Shown: in pieces, positions 26,017 to 34,698 of the stretch
Layout: the number at the start of each line of letters is the position of its first letter
How positions within the stretch are numbered: position 1 is the first letter of the stretch
DNA from: Aequitasia sp047973235
GTDB taxonomy: Bacteria > Bacillota > Clostridia > Lachnospirales > Lachnospiraceae
Direction: 5' to 3'
Assembly: GCA_047973235.1 (NCBI GenBank)
Contig: JBKEBP010000128.1
Coordinates: forward strand, 1 to 64,000
Length of the DNA: 64,000 bases
The notes under the pieces: generated by a model
Databases searched by the model: none
What the model saw: the letters and a program-made list of their open reading frames with translations, nothing else
What the model was told of the DNA's origin: nothing
Position numbers and translations under genes: made by a program

Positions 26017-26691
26017 CTAATTGACGCCATATGTGTCATAATACTCATCTATAGATTCTTTCAACTTATCATCTATTATAATTTTTCCTTTGTAGGGGCG
26101 GTTATATAGATGTTCAATTACTTCTTCCATTGTTACAATAGCCGTTGTCTTGAGTCCATAATTCTCTTCTATTTCAGATAGCGCACTCTTCTTTCCCTGT
26201 CCTCTTTCCATTCGATCTACAGAAACGACAAGTCCAAGTGGAATTACCATCCCCTGGTTTCTTATTATTGGTAACGTCTCTGCAATTGATGTTCCGGCTG
26301 TTGTAACATCTTCAATAATTATCACCTTATCTCCATCCATTATAGGACTTCCAAGTAATATTCCTCTGTCACCATGATCTTTTAATTCCTTCCTATTTGA
26401 GCAATATTTAATTTCTTTATTATACTCCTCGCTAATGGCAATAGATGTTGCTACAGTTAAAGGAATTCCTTTATAAGCAGGTCCAAATAGTACGTCAAAA
26501 TCAAATCCAAAGGCACTTTCAATTGCTTTTGCATAAAACATACCAAGTTTTCTAAGCTGAGAGCCCGTCCTATAAAATCCTGTATTCACAAAGAAAGGTG
26601 TATTACGCCCACTTTTGGTTACAAATTCTCCAAACTTTAGAACTTCACAATCTATCATAAATTCTATAAACTCTTCTTTGTATTGCTCCAT
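26017..26691 (-). CDS. pyrE: Orotate phosphoribosyltransferase
   Basis: 224 residues. The PRPP-binding loop reads DKVIIIEDVTTAGTSI, and LFGPAYKGIPLTVA is the orotate-binding segment. It converts orotate plus PRPP to OMP. It is the last pyrimidine gene of pyrF-pyrK-pyrD-pyrE, 19 bases after pyrD, with a GAGGAGC ribosome site. Length is normal. Confidence 0.97.
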   Translation of the reverse strand: MEQYKEEFIEFMIDCEVLKFGEFVTKSGRNTPFFVNTGFYRTGSQLRKLGMFYAKAIESAFGFDFDVLFGPAYKGIPLTVATSIAISEEYNKEIKYCSNRKELKDHGDRGILLGSPIMDGDKVIIIEDVTTAGTSIAETLPIIRNQGMVIPLGLVVSVDRMERGQGKKSALSEIEENYGLKTTAIVTMEEVIEHLYNRPYKGKIIIDDKLKESIDEYYDTYGVN

Positions 26692-26710
26692 AAGCTCCTC
26701 CTATCCGGTT

Positions 26711-27619
26711 TTACCGGTTTACTAATCCTATTATATCATTTATATCGCTATATCCATAAGTTTTTAGATATTTTTCTATACCTTTTGCTACTTCTATTGT
26801 TGCACTCGGATTATTAAAGTTCGCTGTTCCAATACTAATGGCTGTTGCACCTGCTAATAGAAATTCAATTGCATCTTCCGCATTACAGATTCCTCCCATT
26901 CCAATTATCGGTATATCAACGGCATTTGCAACCTGATTAACCATTCTTACAGCAACGGGTTTAATAGCAGGACCTGAAAGTCCGGCTGTTTTATTTGCAA
27001 TAGCAAAATTTCTTTTATGAATATCTATTTTCATTCCGGTAATTGTATTAATAAGTGATAAAGCATCAGCACCACTTCCTTCAGCTGCTTTTGCCATTTC
27101 TGTAATGTCTGTAACGTTTGGGCTAAGTTTTAGAATAATCGGCTGCTTTGCCTTTTGTTTAATCATAGTGGTTATATCACTTAGACATTTTGGATCTTGA
27201 CCAAAAGCTATACCGCCATGTTTTACATTTGGACATGAAACGTTAATTTCCAATAAATCAACTGCTGTATCTGAAAGACGTTCAACTACTTCTAAATAAT
27301 CTTCTGCTGTTCTGCCACACACATTAACAATTATCTTTGTATCAAATTTATCAAGAAACAACAAATCCCTCTCTATAAATACATCTATCCCGGGATTTTG
27401 CAAACCAATGGCATTTAACATCCCACTGCTCGTCTCAGCTATCCTAGGTGTTGGATTTCCTTCCCACGGAACATTTGCTACACCTTTTGTAACTACGGCA
27501 CCCAATTTATTCAAGTCCACAAACTCAGAATACTCTTCTCCTGAACCAAATGTTCCTGATGCTGTCATGACAGGATTATCAAAAGTAACACCGGCAATAT
27601 TTACCTTCATATTAATCAA
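26711..27619 (-). CDS. pyrD: Dihydroorotate dehydrogenase, class 1B catalytic subunit
   Basis: The family opens with NIAGVTFDNPVMTASGTFG. The catalytic cysteine is in LLEINVSCPNVKHGG, and the FMN site lies near DIPIIGMGGICNAEDA. With PyrK it oxidises dihydroorotate using NAD. Three in-frame starts compete. The TTG used here overlaps the pyrK stop as TTGA and has GGAGG 7 bases ahead. An ATG three codons downstream (27610) has a 16-base spacing, and an ATG further up (27634) has no ribosome site. The mature protein differs only by a few residues. Confidence 0.95.
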   Translation of the reverse strand: MINMKVNIAGVTFDNPVMTASGTFGSGEEYSEFVDLNKLGAVVTKGVANVPWEGNPTPRIAETSSGMLNAIGLQNPGIDVFIERDLLFLDKFDTKIIVNVCGRTAEDYLEVVERLSDTAVDLLEINVSCPNVKHGGIAFGQDPKCLSDITTMIKQKAKQPIILKLSPNVTDITEMAKAAEGSGADALSLINTITGMKIDIHKRNFAIANKTAGLSGPAIKPVAVRMVNQVANAVDIPIIGMGGICNAEDAIEFLLAGATAISIGTANFNNPSATIEVAKGIEKYLKTYGYSDINDIIGLVNR

Positions 27620-28386
27620 AGTTCTACCTCCCATGCGGAAAAAACCGGTCCCTCTTTACAAACTCGCTTGTTGTTAACGTGGGTATGTGAATCAATGTCT
27701 TTAGAATTACACACACAACCAAGGCAAGCTCCTATTCCACACGCCATCTTCTCTTCAAGTGAAATATAGCACTCCATTATACCTTCATTTATAGCATACT
27801 CTTTCACTGCTTTTAACATAGGCATTGGTCCACATGCATATATTACATCTGCGTTAAGTTTATTTTCTCTAATAGCATCAATTACCGTCCCCTTAGTTCC
27901 ATTGCTTCCGGTCTCCGTCGCAATATATAAGTCTGATACTAAGCGCAAATCTTCTTCAAGATAAGTCTCATCCCTATACCCTGCTACAACGATGCTTTGT
28001 CCTTTTCTTTCCTTTGCAAGCTCATGCATAGGAGGTATTCCTATTCCTCCTCCAATCAACAATGCTTTACTGCCTGTTTTTAGAGGGAATCCATTTCCTA
28101 AAGGTCCTATTATACGAACTTCCTTTCCCTTCACAAGCTTTGAAAAAGCCTTAGTTCCCGTTTTTTCACCCGTGACTCTATATGTAAAACGCATAGTGTT
28201 ATTTTTGATTTCACATATACTAATCGGTCTTGGCAAAAGTCTTGAGTCGTCTTCTACGTACAACGATACAAATTGACCCGCTTTAGCTATCCCGGCAATT
28301 TCTTTGGTCTCTACCCAAAGATCAAATATATCTTCTGATATTTGTTTCTGTGAAATAACTCTTACGGTTTCTTCAAACTTTTGCAT
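27616..28386 (-). CDS. pyrK: Dihydroorotate dehydrogenase electron-transfer subunit
   Basis: 256 residues of the ferredoxin-reductase type. FAD binding is at RLLPRPISICE, NAD binding near ALLIGGGIGIPPMHELAK, and the C-terminal [2Fe-2S] motif is CGIGACLGCVC plus the later KRVCKEGPVF. It passes electrons from PyrD to NAD. It starts 3 bases after the pyrF stop; an adjacent TTG could also serve. Complete. Confidence 0.96.
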   Translation of the reverse strand: MQKFEETVRVISQKQISEDIFDLWVETKEIAGIAKAGQFVSLYVEDDSRLLPRPISICEIKNNTMRFTYRVTGEKTGTKAFSKLVKGKEVRIIGPLGNGFPLKTGSKALLIGGGIGIPPMHELAKERKGQSIVVAGYRDETYLEEDLRLVSDLYIATETGSNGTKGTVIDAIRENKLNADVIYACGPMPMLKAVKEYAINEGIMECYISLEEKMACGIGACLGCVCNSKDIDSHTHVNNKRVCKEGPVFSAWEVEL

Positions 28387-28389
28387 CAA

Positions 28390-29316
28390 CTATCTTCCCT
28401 CCAATGCACTATTTATATCCTTTATCATATCAATCACTGCAGCTCTTGAAGCATCAGCATAATTTTCTTCTCCGTATGATTTATATGCCTCTTGTTTGTA
28501 TGCAGCAATAATTCCTCTTGAAGAATTAACAATTGCGCCTAATCCATCCTCATTGAAAAAATGTACCAAATCTTTTCCCTGGCCTCCTTGCGCTCCATAT
28601 CCGGGAACAAGTATAAATGTCCTTGGCATTAACTTTCTAAGAACTTTTCCCATTTCAGGATATGTTGCTCCAACAACAGCACCTACATTGTTATAATTAT
28701 CACCCGGTACACTGTCTCCCCACTTAGCAACCTGTTCACCTACCAACTCATAAAGTGGCCTTCCTGAAACTAATTGATCCTGAAATTCCCCACTTGAAGG
28801 ATTTGATGTCTTAACCAGTACAAATATACCTTTGTCCTCCTCTCTGCAAACCTTGAGAAATGGCTCTATACCATCTGAACCAAGATATGGATTAACTGTA
28901 ACAAAGTCTTCATCAAATGAAGTAAAGAACTTGCTTCCTACTTTTACTTTTCCTAAATGTCCGACAGCATATGCCTCAGAAGTCGAACCAATATCGCCTC
29001 TCTTTATATCACCTATTACTATAAGATCTTTCGATTTACAGTAATCCACGGTTTTTTTAAATGCAATAAGTCCCGGTATTCCAAACTGTTCATACATTGC
29101 TATCTGTGGTTTAACTGCAGGAATTAGATCATATGTTTTATCAACGATAGCTTTATTATATTCAAATATAATCTCTGCTGCTGCCTCAAGGCTCTCCCCC
29201 ATTTCGGAAAAAACCTTATCTTTTAATGTATCAGGAATATAGCTTAGCATCGGATCTAAACCTACTACAATTGGAGCTTTTGTATTCTTGATTTTTTCAA
29301 CCAGTTTATTTATCAC
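28390..29316 (-). CDS. pyrF: Orotidine 5'-phosphate decarboxylase, type 2
   Basis: 308 residues, typical of the longer PyrF type 2. It opens VEKIKNTKAPIVVGLDPML and has the catalytic block VIGDIKRGDIGSTSEAYA and the phosphate-binding end FILVPGYGAQGGQGKDL. It decarboxylates OMP to UMP. The start is GTG, 8 bases after AGGAG. First gene of the pyr set. The ctpA terminator lies upstream, so transcription must begin within the 90-base leader. Confidence 0.96.
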   Translation of the reverse strand: MINKLVEKIKNTKAPIVVGLDPMLSYIPDTLKDKVFSEMGESLEAAAEIIFEYNKAIVDKTYDLIPAVKPQIAMYEQFGIPGLIAFKKTVDYCKSKDLIVIGDIKRGDIGSTSEAYAVGHLGKVKVGSKFFTSFDEDFVTVNPYLGSDGIEPFLKVCREEDKGIFVLVKTSNPSSGEFQDQLVSGRPLYELVGEQVAKWGDSVPGDNYNNVGAVVGATYPEMGKVLRKLMPRTFILVPGYGAQGGQGKDLVHFFNEDGLGAIVNSSRGIIAAYKQEAYKSYGEENYADASRAAVIDMIKDINSALEGR

Positions 29317-29362
29317 TTTTTATTCTCCTACTTTTATCACTATTTTGTCCTCGCCAAATTGC

Positions 29363-29402
29363 AAGATATATATTTCTGCTTGGTTCCGAACATATATATC
29401 TT
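29363..29402. promoter_or_regulatory. Inverted repeat in the pyr leader
   Basis: A perfect 11-base inverted repeat, AAGATATATAT/ATATATATCTT, with an 18-base centre, about 50 bases ahead of the pyrF GTG. No T-run follows, so it is not a simple attenuator. It could be an operator or an mRNA hairpin. Confidence 0.4.
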
Positions 29403-29410
29403 ACCACAAG

Positions 29411-29444
29411 GCACAAAAAAAGGGAATGTAAAACATCCCCTTTT
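29411..29444 (-). terminator. Terminator of the ftsE-ctpA unit
   Basis: An 11-base stem with one G-U pair (AAAAGGGGATG/CATTCCCTTTT) and TTTTTTTG after it on the minus strand, 8 bases past the ctpA stop. Confidence 0.85.
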
Positions 29445-29452
29445 CGTAGATT

Positions 29453-30670
29453 CTACTGTGCGTTTATTTCTTCTTTAATATGACTAATACTCTCTTGAAG
29501 CTGATTGTCAGCATCCGGATTTTCCTCATCTTCTTTATATTCAACTTCCTTATCAGGTGTTATTCCAACATCATTGATATTACGTCCATTTGGAGTAAAG
29601 TACGCTGCAATCGTAAGCTTCACACTAGTGCCATCTTCGAGATCGAAAGTTTTTTGTACAACTCCCTTGCCATAGGTCTGCGATCCCATAATTGTTCCCG
29701 CTTTATGGTCTTGTATAGCACCTGCAAATATTTCCGAAGCGCTTGCACTATTACCATTTACTAATACAACTAATGGCTTGTCAAATGTATGCTCTGCGTC
29801 TGATTCAAAGTTCGTTCGTTCACCATTTTTATCTTCCATGTATACAGTAAGACATTTCGGAAGCATTAAATCAAGCATAGCCGTTACCGTCCCAAGACTC
29901 CCGCCCGGATTATTTCTTAGATCAACCACTAGGCCTTCCATGCCCTGACCTTCTAAATCAGACAATGCCTTCTCATATTGATCCGTCGTAACTTCATCAA
30001 ACTCACTAACCGAAATATACCCTATGTTGTCTTCTTTCATTTCATATGTTACCGTTTGTGCTTCTATCATTCGTCTTGTAACTTTAACTGTTACTTCTTT
30101 TTTCGTCTTTTCTCTATACACCGTTAACTCAACGGCTGTGCCTTCTTTTCCTTTAATATGTGTAACCACTTCAGATATATCATCTTTACTTGTAAGTTCT
30201 CTATCTCCAACTTTCAATAAAATATCTTCAGCCATCAGACCCGCTTCTTCTGCCGGAGAATCTTTATAAACCTGAAGAATAGTAATGGCGCCGGAGTCTT
30301 TGTCCTGAGAAAGAATAGCTCCTATCCCGCTGTATTCACCGCTAATATTCTCTAATAACTGCTTAGTCTCTTCTTCTGTATAATACTCAGAGTATGGGTC
30401 ATCAAGTCCGCTTATAAGGCCTTTATAAACACCATCTTCTAAATCGGCATCATCTATATCTCCCATATATTTTTCATTAATATATTGTCTTAATACAGAT
30501 ATTTTATCATCTACTTCAAATGAACCGGTTGTTTCACTATTTGTTGTCGTATTGTTAGTAGAATCACTGTCCATTTTCTTAATAATATTTCCGCAGGAAA
30601 TAGTTCCCACTATTAAAAACATAACAAGGGCGCCACTAAGCGCGCCCTTTAAAAAGCTTTTCTTGTTCAT
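29453..30670 (-). CDS. ctpA: Carboxy-terminal processing protease, S41 family, with PDZ domain
   Basis: 405 residues. An N-terminal hydrophobic segment (about 8-25) ends ISCGN, possibly a lipoprotein site. A PDZ domain follows at about 85-170 (SPAEEAGLMAEDILLKVG). The S41 catalytic core has VVDLRNNPGGSLGTV, the serine in NGNSASASEIFAGAIQDH, and the lysine in QTYGKGVVQKTF. It cleaves proteins near their C-termini outside the membrane. It directly follows the M23 hydrolase gene. In Gram-negatives CtpA-type proteases degrade M23 hydrolases, so control of its neighbour is plausible here by inference. Confidence 0.94.
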   Translation of the reverse strand: MNKKSFLKGALSGALVMFLIVGTISCGNIIKKMDSDSTNNTTTNSETTGSFEVDDKISVLRQYINEKYMGDIDDADLEDGVYKGLISGLDDPYSEYYTEEETKQLLENISGEYSGIGAILSQDKDSGAITILQVYKDSPAEEAGLMAEDILLKVGDRELTSKDDISEVVTHIKGKEGTAVELTVYREKTKKEVTVKVTRRMIEAQTVTYEMKEDNIGYISVSEFDEVTTDQYEKALSDLEGQGMEGLVVDLRNNPGGSLGTVTAMLDLMLPKCLTVYMEDKNGERTNFESDAEHTFDKPLVVLVNGNSASASEIFAGAIQDHKAGTIMGSQTYGKGVVQKTFDLEDGTSVKLTIAAYFTPNGRNINDVGITPDKEVEYKEDEENPDADNQLQESISHIKEEINAQ

Positions 30671-30682
30671 ATTGTCACCTAT

Positions 30683-31816
30683 CTATAAGTAATATAATGG
30701 GTTAACTGCACTTCCGTTTTGCATAACTTGGAAATGAAGATGCGGTCCTGTAGAATCACCCGTACTTCCAACCGCAGCTATATTTTGTCCTCTGGTAACC
30801 GTTGCTCCTACATTGACATATAATGCACTACAGTGGAAATAGTATGTAAGTAATCCATTTCCATGATTAATAGCTATCCAGTTCCCTGTTGATGGACCAT
30901 AGCCTGAAACTGTTACAGTACCTGCCTCAGCTGCATATATAGGAGTTCCCGATGGTGCAGCATAGTCTATTCCCTTATGGAATTCTTGACCTCCATATAT
31001 TGGATTCGTTCTATATCCAAATCCACTAGTCACTCTACTGCCCGGCAGCGGATGGGAAAACTGTCCTGACCCCGTAACTACCGACGCACCACCCGTTCCA
31101 TATACAGGCGTAGAACTTGCTGTGGAAGCCGCAGCGGCCGCTGCTTCAGCGGCTCTTCTTGCAGCATCTTCTGCTGCTTGTTTTAAATCCGCTATTAATT
31201 GATTCTGTGCCGATAGTGCCGTATCAAGAGCATTAATTTCCTGGCCCTTTTGTGCAACCATCTCTTCCACATTACTTTGCTGTACTGCTAGGGATGCTTC
31301 CATTTCTTCCAGTTCGGTATGTTGAGTCTTAAGATCTGCTTCTTGTTTTTCAACTTCCTTTACAGTATTTTGAAATTCGATAAGCATATCTCTATCATAA
31401 GTAGAAACATTTTGTACATATTCCGCACTATTTATCAAGTCACTAAAACTCTCTGCACTCGCAAGTATCTCAAGGAACTGAGAACTTCCGGTTTCATACA
31501 TATACTTAATTCGAAGCTTCATTGCTTCGTATTGTTCTCTCTCTGTTACTTTAGCAATAGAAAGTTCAACTTCTTTATCTGCAATTTCAATAAGTTTAAT
31601 AGCTATTGCGTTCTTTGTCTCTTCCATTTCGGATAATATCGTATCCAACTGGTTTGACAACTGTGCCTTCTCTGCAGCTGCCGAATTCTTTTGTTCTTCA
31701 AGTTCTCTCGCTTTTTGCTCAGCATCACTAATCTCTGTTGCACCGGCAGTAATAAACATCGTAAACGCCAGCGTTAAACTAAGCAAAATCGTAATCATCT
31801 TCTTTCCCTTAATCAT
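30683..31816 (-). CDS. M23 peptidoglycan hydrolase with coiled coil (EnvC/PcsB-like)
   Basis: 377 residues: a signal peptide (about 1-26, ending ITAGA), a long coiled coil (about 28-225), an Ala-rich linker, and a C-terminal LytM/M23 domain. The zinc-site residues are present in GQEFHKGIDYAAPSGTP and in STGPHLHFQVM, so it should be an active endopeptidase. The ftsE-ftsX genes directly upstream fit the FtsEX-activated hydrolase pattern known for EnvC and PcsB: the coiled coil contacts FtsX and ATP hydrolysis releases autoinhibition. No other FtsX partner is needed. Confidence 0.93.
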   Translation of the reverse strand: MIKGKKMITILLSLTLAFTMFITAGATEISDAEQKARELEEQKNSAAAEKAQLSNQLDTILSEMEETKNAIAIKLIEIADKEVELSIAKVTEREQYEAMKLRIKYMYETGSSQFLEILASAESFSDLINSAEYVQNVSTYDRDMLIEFQNTVKEVEKQEADLKTQHTELEEMEASLAVQQSNVEEMVAQKGQEINALDTALSAQNQLIADLKQAAEDAARRAAEAAAAAASTASSTPVYGTGGASVVTGSGQFSHPLPGSRVTSGFGYRTNPIYGGQEFHKGIDYAAPSGTPIYAAEAGTVTVSGYGPSTGNWIAINHGNGLLTYYFHCSALYVNVGATVTRGQNIAAVGSTGDSTGPHLHFQVMQNGSAVNPLYYL

Positions 31817-31861
31817 TTAGTTCTCCCCTTTATATAGTTCTAATTATAGTGACAACTCAAG

Positions 31862-32773
31862 TTACACTTTAAGATGTTTTCTTATTGTAAAGAAACTACC
31901 TAAAAATCCAATCCCCACCCCTAGGGCCAGACCTACAGGTAATAATGTATGGTAAACATTTGTTACCGGTAAAAAGTCAATTATGTTATTCAAAAGACTG
32001 AACTTGGTCATAATATACTCAACGACCTTATCATATGCAAAATATAGAATTACAAGCGGAATTATCGCTCCCACCAGACCGATTGTTATCCCCTCAATAA
32101 CAAATGGTGCTCGCACAAATCCATTCTTTGCTCCGATATATTTCATAATAGCAATTTCTTCACGCCTTACCGTAATACCCATAGTAACAGTGTTGCTTAT
32201 AAGGAATATTGAAACAGCCAACAGTATTGCTATTATCGCAACTGATACATATCCGACCAGCTTATTAATACTACTGAGAGTATTAGCCACAACATCTGAC
32301 TTATTTACTTTTCTAACTCCATCGATAGCCTCGACTTCGCTAACTACATCCTTTTGTTTTGAAACATCTGTCATATATACTTCATAATGATCTGAGCTTG
32401 CAAGTGGATTATCATCTTTAAATCCTTCTGCTAAGTCTGCATTCTCGCCAAAATAATCTTCAATATAACTTTCCCATGCTTCATCTGCACTTACGTAATT
32501 AGTGCTTAATACTCCTTCTAAATCATCTATACTTTCTCCAATATCATTTTTTTCAGACGAGGTTACATCTTCATCAAAAAATACTGTTATTGCAACTCCT
32601 TCTTCAGCCTTTTCCACTATATAAGAAAAATTTGTTACTATCGAAAAGAATATACCAAATAAGAATATACAGGCTGCCATTGTCGCAATCGAGGCAACCG
32701 AGAACATGCTATTTCTCTTGATATTCTTAAGACCTTGCCTGAAACAATAGCCCATCGTACTAAATATCTTCAT
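31862..32773 (-). CDS. ftsX: Cell-division ABC transporter permease FtsX
   Basis: 303 residues from the ATG following AGGTGG, which overlaps the ftsE end by 14 bases. It has one N-terminal helix (about 20-45), an extracellular domain (about 50-165), and three C-terminal helices. Its conserved tail motif is TMGITVRREEIAIMKYIGAKNGFVRAPF, split by the helices. FtsX anchors FtsE and signals to an extracellular hydrolase, here the M23 protein encoded next. An earlier in-frame start inside ftsE lacks support. Confidence 0.95.
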   Translation of the reverse strand: MKIFSTMGYCFRQGLKNIKRNSMFSVASIATMAACIFLFGIFFSIVTNFSYIVEKAEEGVAITVFFDEDVTSSEKNDIGESIDDLEGVLSTNYVSADEAWESYIEDYFGENADLAEGFKDDNPLASSDHYEVYMTDVSKQKDVVSEVEAIDGVRKVNKSDVVANTLSSINKLVGYVSVAIIAILLAVSIFLISNTVTMGITVRREEIAIMKYIGAKNGFVRAPFVIEGITIGLVGAIIPLVILYFAYDKVVEYIMTKFSLLNNIIDFLPVTNVYHTLLPVGLALGVGIGFLGSFFTIRKHLKV

Positions 32774-33449
32774 GTTTATAACCACCTTTTTTCTCGTCGC
32801 TCACAATAACACCCTTTTTCATGGTTATTACGCGCTTTCTCATTTCATTAACAATTTCCTGGTTATGAGTTACTACAAGTACTGTTGTCCCTCTTTCATT
32901 TGCTTCTTCAAGCAGTTTCATGATTTCCCAAGAATTCGTAGGATCCAGATTTCCGGTAGGCTCATCTGCTAATAAAATAGCAGGCTCATTTACTATTGCT
33001 CTGGCAATTGCAACACGTTGCTGCTCACCGCCGGATAATTCATTTGGAAAAGCCTTATACTTCTGAGCTAGCCCTACAAGTGAAAGTGCTGCCGGAACTT
33101 TTTTCTTGATTATCCGTGTAGTCTTCTCTGTTACTCGCTGTGCAAAGGCAATGTTATCATATATATTTCTATCCTTTAATAGTCTGAAATCTTGAAAAAC
33201 AACGCCTATTCCTCTTCTATACAATGCTATTTTAGTGTTGCGCATGCGTCCGAGATTCTGACCATTTACAACAATAGTACCTGATGTAGGCTCAATTTCT
33301 TTCATAATGAGCTTTATAAGAGTAGACTTTCCTGAACCGCTGTCACCAACTACGAATACAAATTCGCCTTGTTCCACTTTAACGTTAACTCCATTTAACG
33401 CGGCAATGCCTTTCGAATACTCTTTTTTTACATCCTTTAATTCAATCAT
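32760..33449 (-). CDS. ftsE: Cell-division ATP-binding protein FtsE
   Basis: 229 residues. Walker A is GDSGSGKSTLIKLI, the ABC signature is LSGGEQQRVAIARAI, and Walker B is ILLADEPTGNLD. The FtsE-like opening is MIELKDVKKEYSKG. With FtsX it drives peptidoglycan hydrolysis during growth or division. AGGAGG precedes the ATG. It follows the CdaR-type gene by 15 bases and is translationally linked to ftsX. Confidence 0.97.
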   Translation of the reverse strand: MIELKDVKKEYSKGIAALNGVNVKVEQGEFVFVVGDSGSGKSTLIKLIMKEIEPTSGTIVVNGQNLGRMRNTKIALYRRGIGVVFQDFRLLKDRNIYDNIAFAQRVTEKTTRIIKKKVPAALSLVGLAQKYKAFPNELSGGEQQRVAIARAIVNEPAILLADEPTGNLDPTNSWEIMKLLEEANERGTTVLVVTHNQEIVNEMRKRVITMKKGVIVSDEKKGGYKHEDI

Positions 33450-33464
33450 AATATCCTCCTGTGA

Positions 33465-34553
33465 TTAATACTCCAGGGATTCCATATACTTCATGTATTT
33501 TACAACCATTAAGGCTATTTTAAAAGTAATGGCATCCTCAAACACTCTTAAATCCAAATTAGTGCTCTTTTGGAGTTTATCCAAACGATATACCAATGTA
33601 TTTCGATGGATATACAGTTGTCTAGATGTTTCTGAAACGTTTAGATTGTTTTCAAAGAACTTATTAATGGTCGTTAATGTCTCCTCGTCAAACTCATCCG
33701 GGGACTTACCCTCGAAAATCTCGCGTATGAACATCTTACATAATGGAATCGGCAACTGATAAATAAGTCTTCCTATTCCCAATGTACTGTATGCTATGAT
33801 ATCTTTTTCTTCAAAGAAAATCTTACCTACATCTAGTGCAAGCTTTGCTTCTTTGTATGATTTCGATACTTCTCTAATATCATCAACTATGGTTCCGTAT
33901 GCTACAAGGACTTCCTCTTCGCCGTCTTCTACAAGCATATCCCGAAGATTCACGGCTACCTTTATCAACTCTTTAACTCCATCCTTCGCATCTAATTCTT
34001 TTACCACAATTGTACTCTTCTCGTCAACTGCTGTAACGTAATCCGTAGAATTATTTCCGATTAGTCTTCTTGTATTATCAAGAGGATTGCTATCTTTATC
34101 ACGCTTTGTTTCGATAATATATACAACTCTTCTGACTTCAGTGTCAATGTGTAATTTCTTCGCACGATTGTATATATCTACAAGCAGAAGGTTATCAAGA
34201 AGAAGATTCTTTACAAAGTTATCCTTATCAAACCTCTCCTTATATGCTACGAGTAAGTTCTTGATATGGAAAACTGCTAATTTGCCTACCATGTGAGTAT
34301 TTTCAGTATTTCCATTTATCAAAAGAATATACTCTAACTGATACTCATCGAACACCTTGAAAAAACTGTATCCGTGAATCTCCTGACTATCTGCTGCAGA
34401 GTCTGCAAATGATACCGCCGGGTTCTCATAGGCTTCCCTTGGAACAAATGTACTCGTTATAATATTACCTTCCAAATCAAGAATTGCAATATCTACTTTT
34501 GTTATAGCTTTTAACCCGTCAATTGTGTTTTGAAGTATCTGATTAGATATCAT
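33465..34553 (-). CDS. CdaR/PucR-type transcriptional regulator
   Basis: 362 residues. An N-terminal sensing region (about 1-130, with ITKVDIAILDLEGNIITS) resembles the sugar-diacid recognition domain. The middle resembles a degenerate GGDEF-like module (VAYGTIVDDIREVSKSYKEA). The C-terminal PucR HTH is at about 300-360, with LNVSETSRQLYIHRNTLVYR. This type of regulator stands ahead of ftsE in related Clostridia in my recollection. Whether it controls ftsEX is unknown; the 15-base gap to ftsE makes one transcript likely. Start after a good AGGAG site. Confidence 0.88.
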   Translation of the reverse strand: MISNQILQNTIDGLKAITKVDIAILDLEGNIITSTFVPREAYENPAVSFADSAADSQEIHGYSFFKVFDEYQLEYILLINGNTENTHMVGKLAVFHIKNLLVAYKERFDKDNFVKNLLLDNLLLVDIYNRAKKLHIDTEVRRVVYIIETKRDKDSNPLDNTRRLIGNNSTDYVTAVDEKSTIVVKELDAKDGVKELIKVAVNLRDMLVEDGEEEVLVAYGTIVDDIREVSKSYKEAKLALDVGKIFFEEKDIIAYSTLGIGRLIYQLPIPLCKMFIREIFEGKSPDEFDEETLTTINKFFENNLNVSETSRQLYIHRNTLVYRLDKLQKSTNLDLRVFEDAITFKIALMVVKYMKYMESLEY

Positions 34554-34650
34554 ACCTTTCTCCTCCGCTCAATAATATATGCATTTTAACCAATTTTAAC
34601 CCTCTTTTTGTGTTCAAAACGCACACCCTCATTCTTATATTAATACATAT

Positions 34651-34698
34651 CAACAAAAAAATAAAGAGGAAATCAACAATTTTTGTTAATTTCCTCTT
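34651..34698 (-). terminator. Terminator after the TagA/WecG-like gene
   Basis: A 16-base stem (AAGAGGAAATTAACAA with TTGTTGATTTCCTCTT, one wobble pair), 3-base loop, then TATTTTTTT on the minus strand. It overlaps the stop codon of the upstream gene. Confidence 0.85.
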
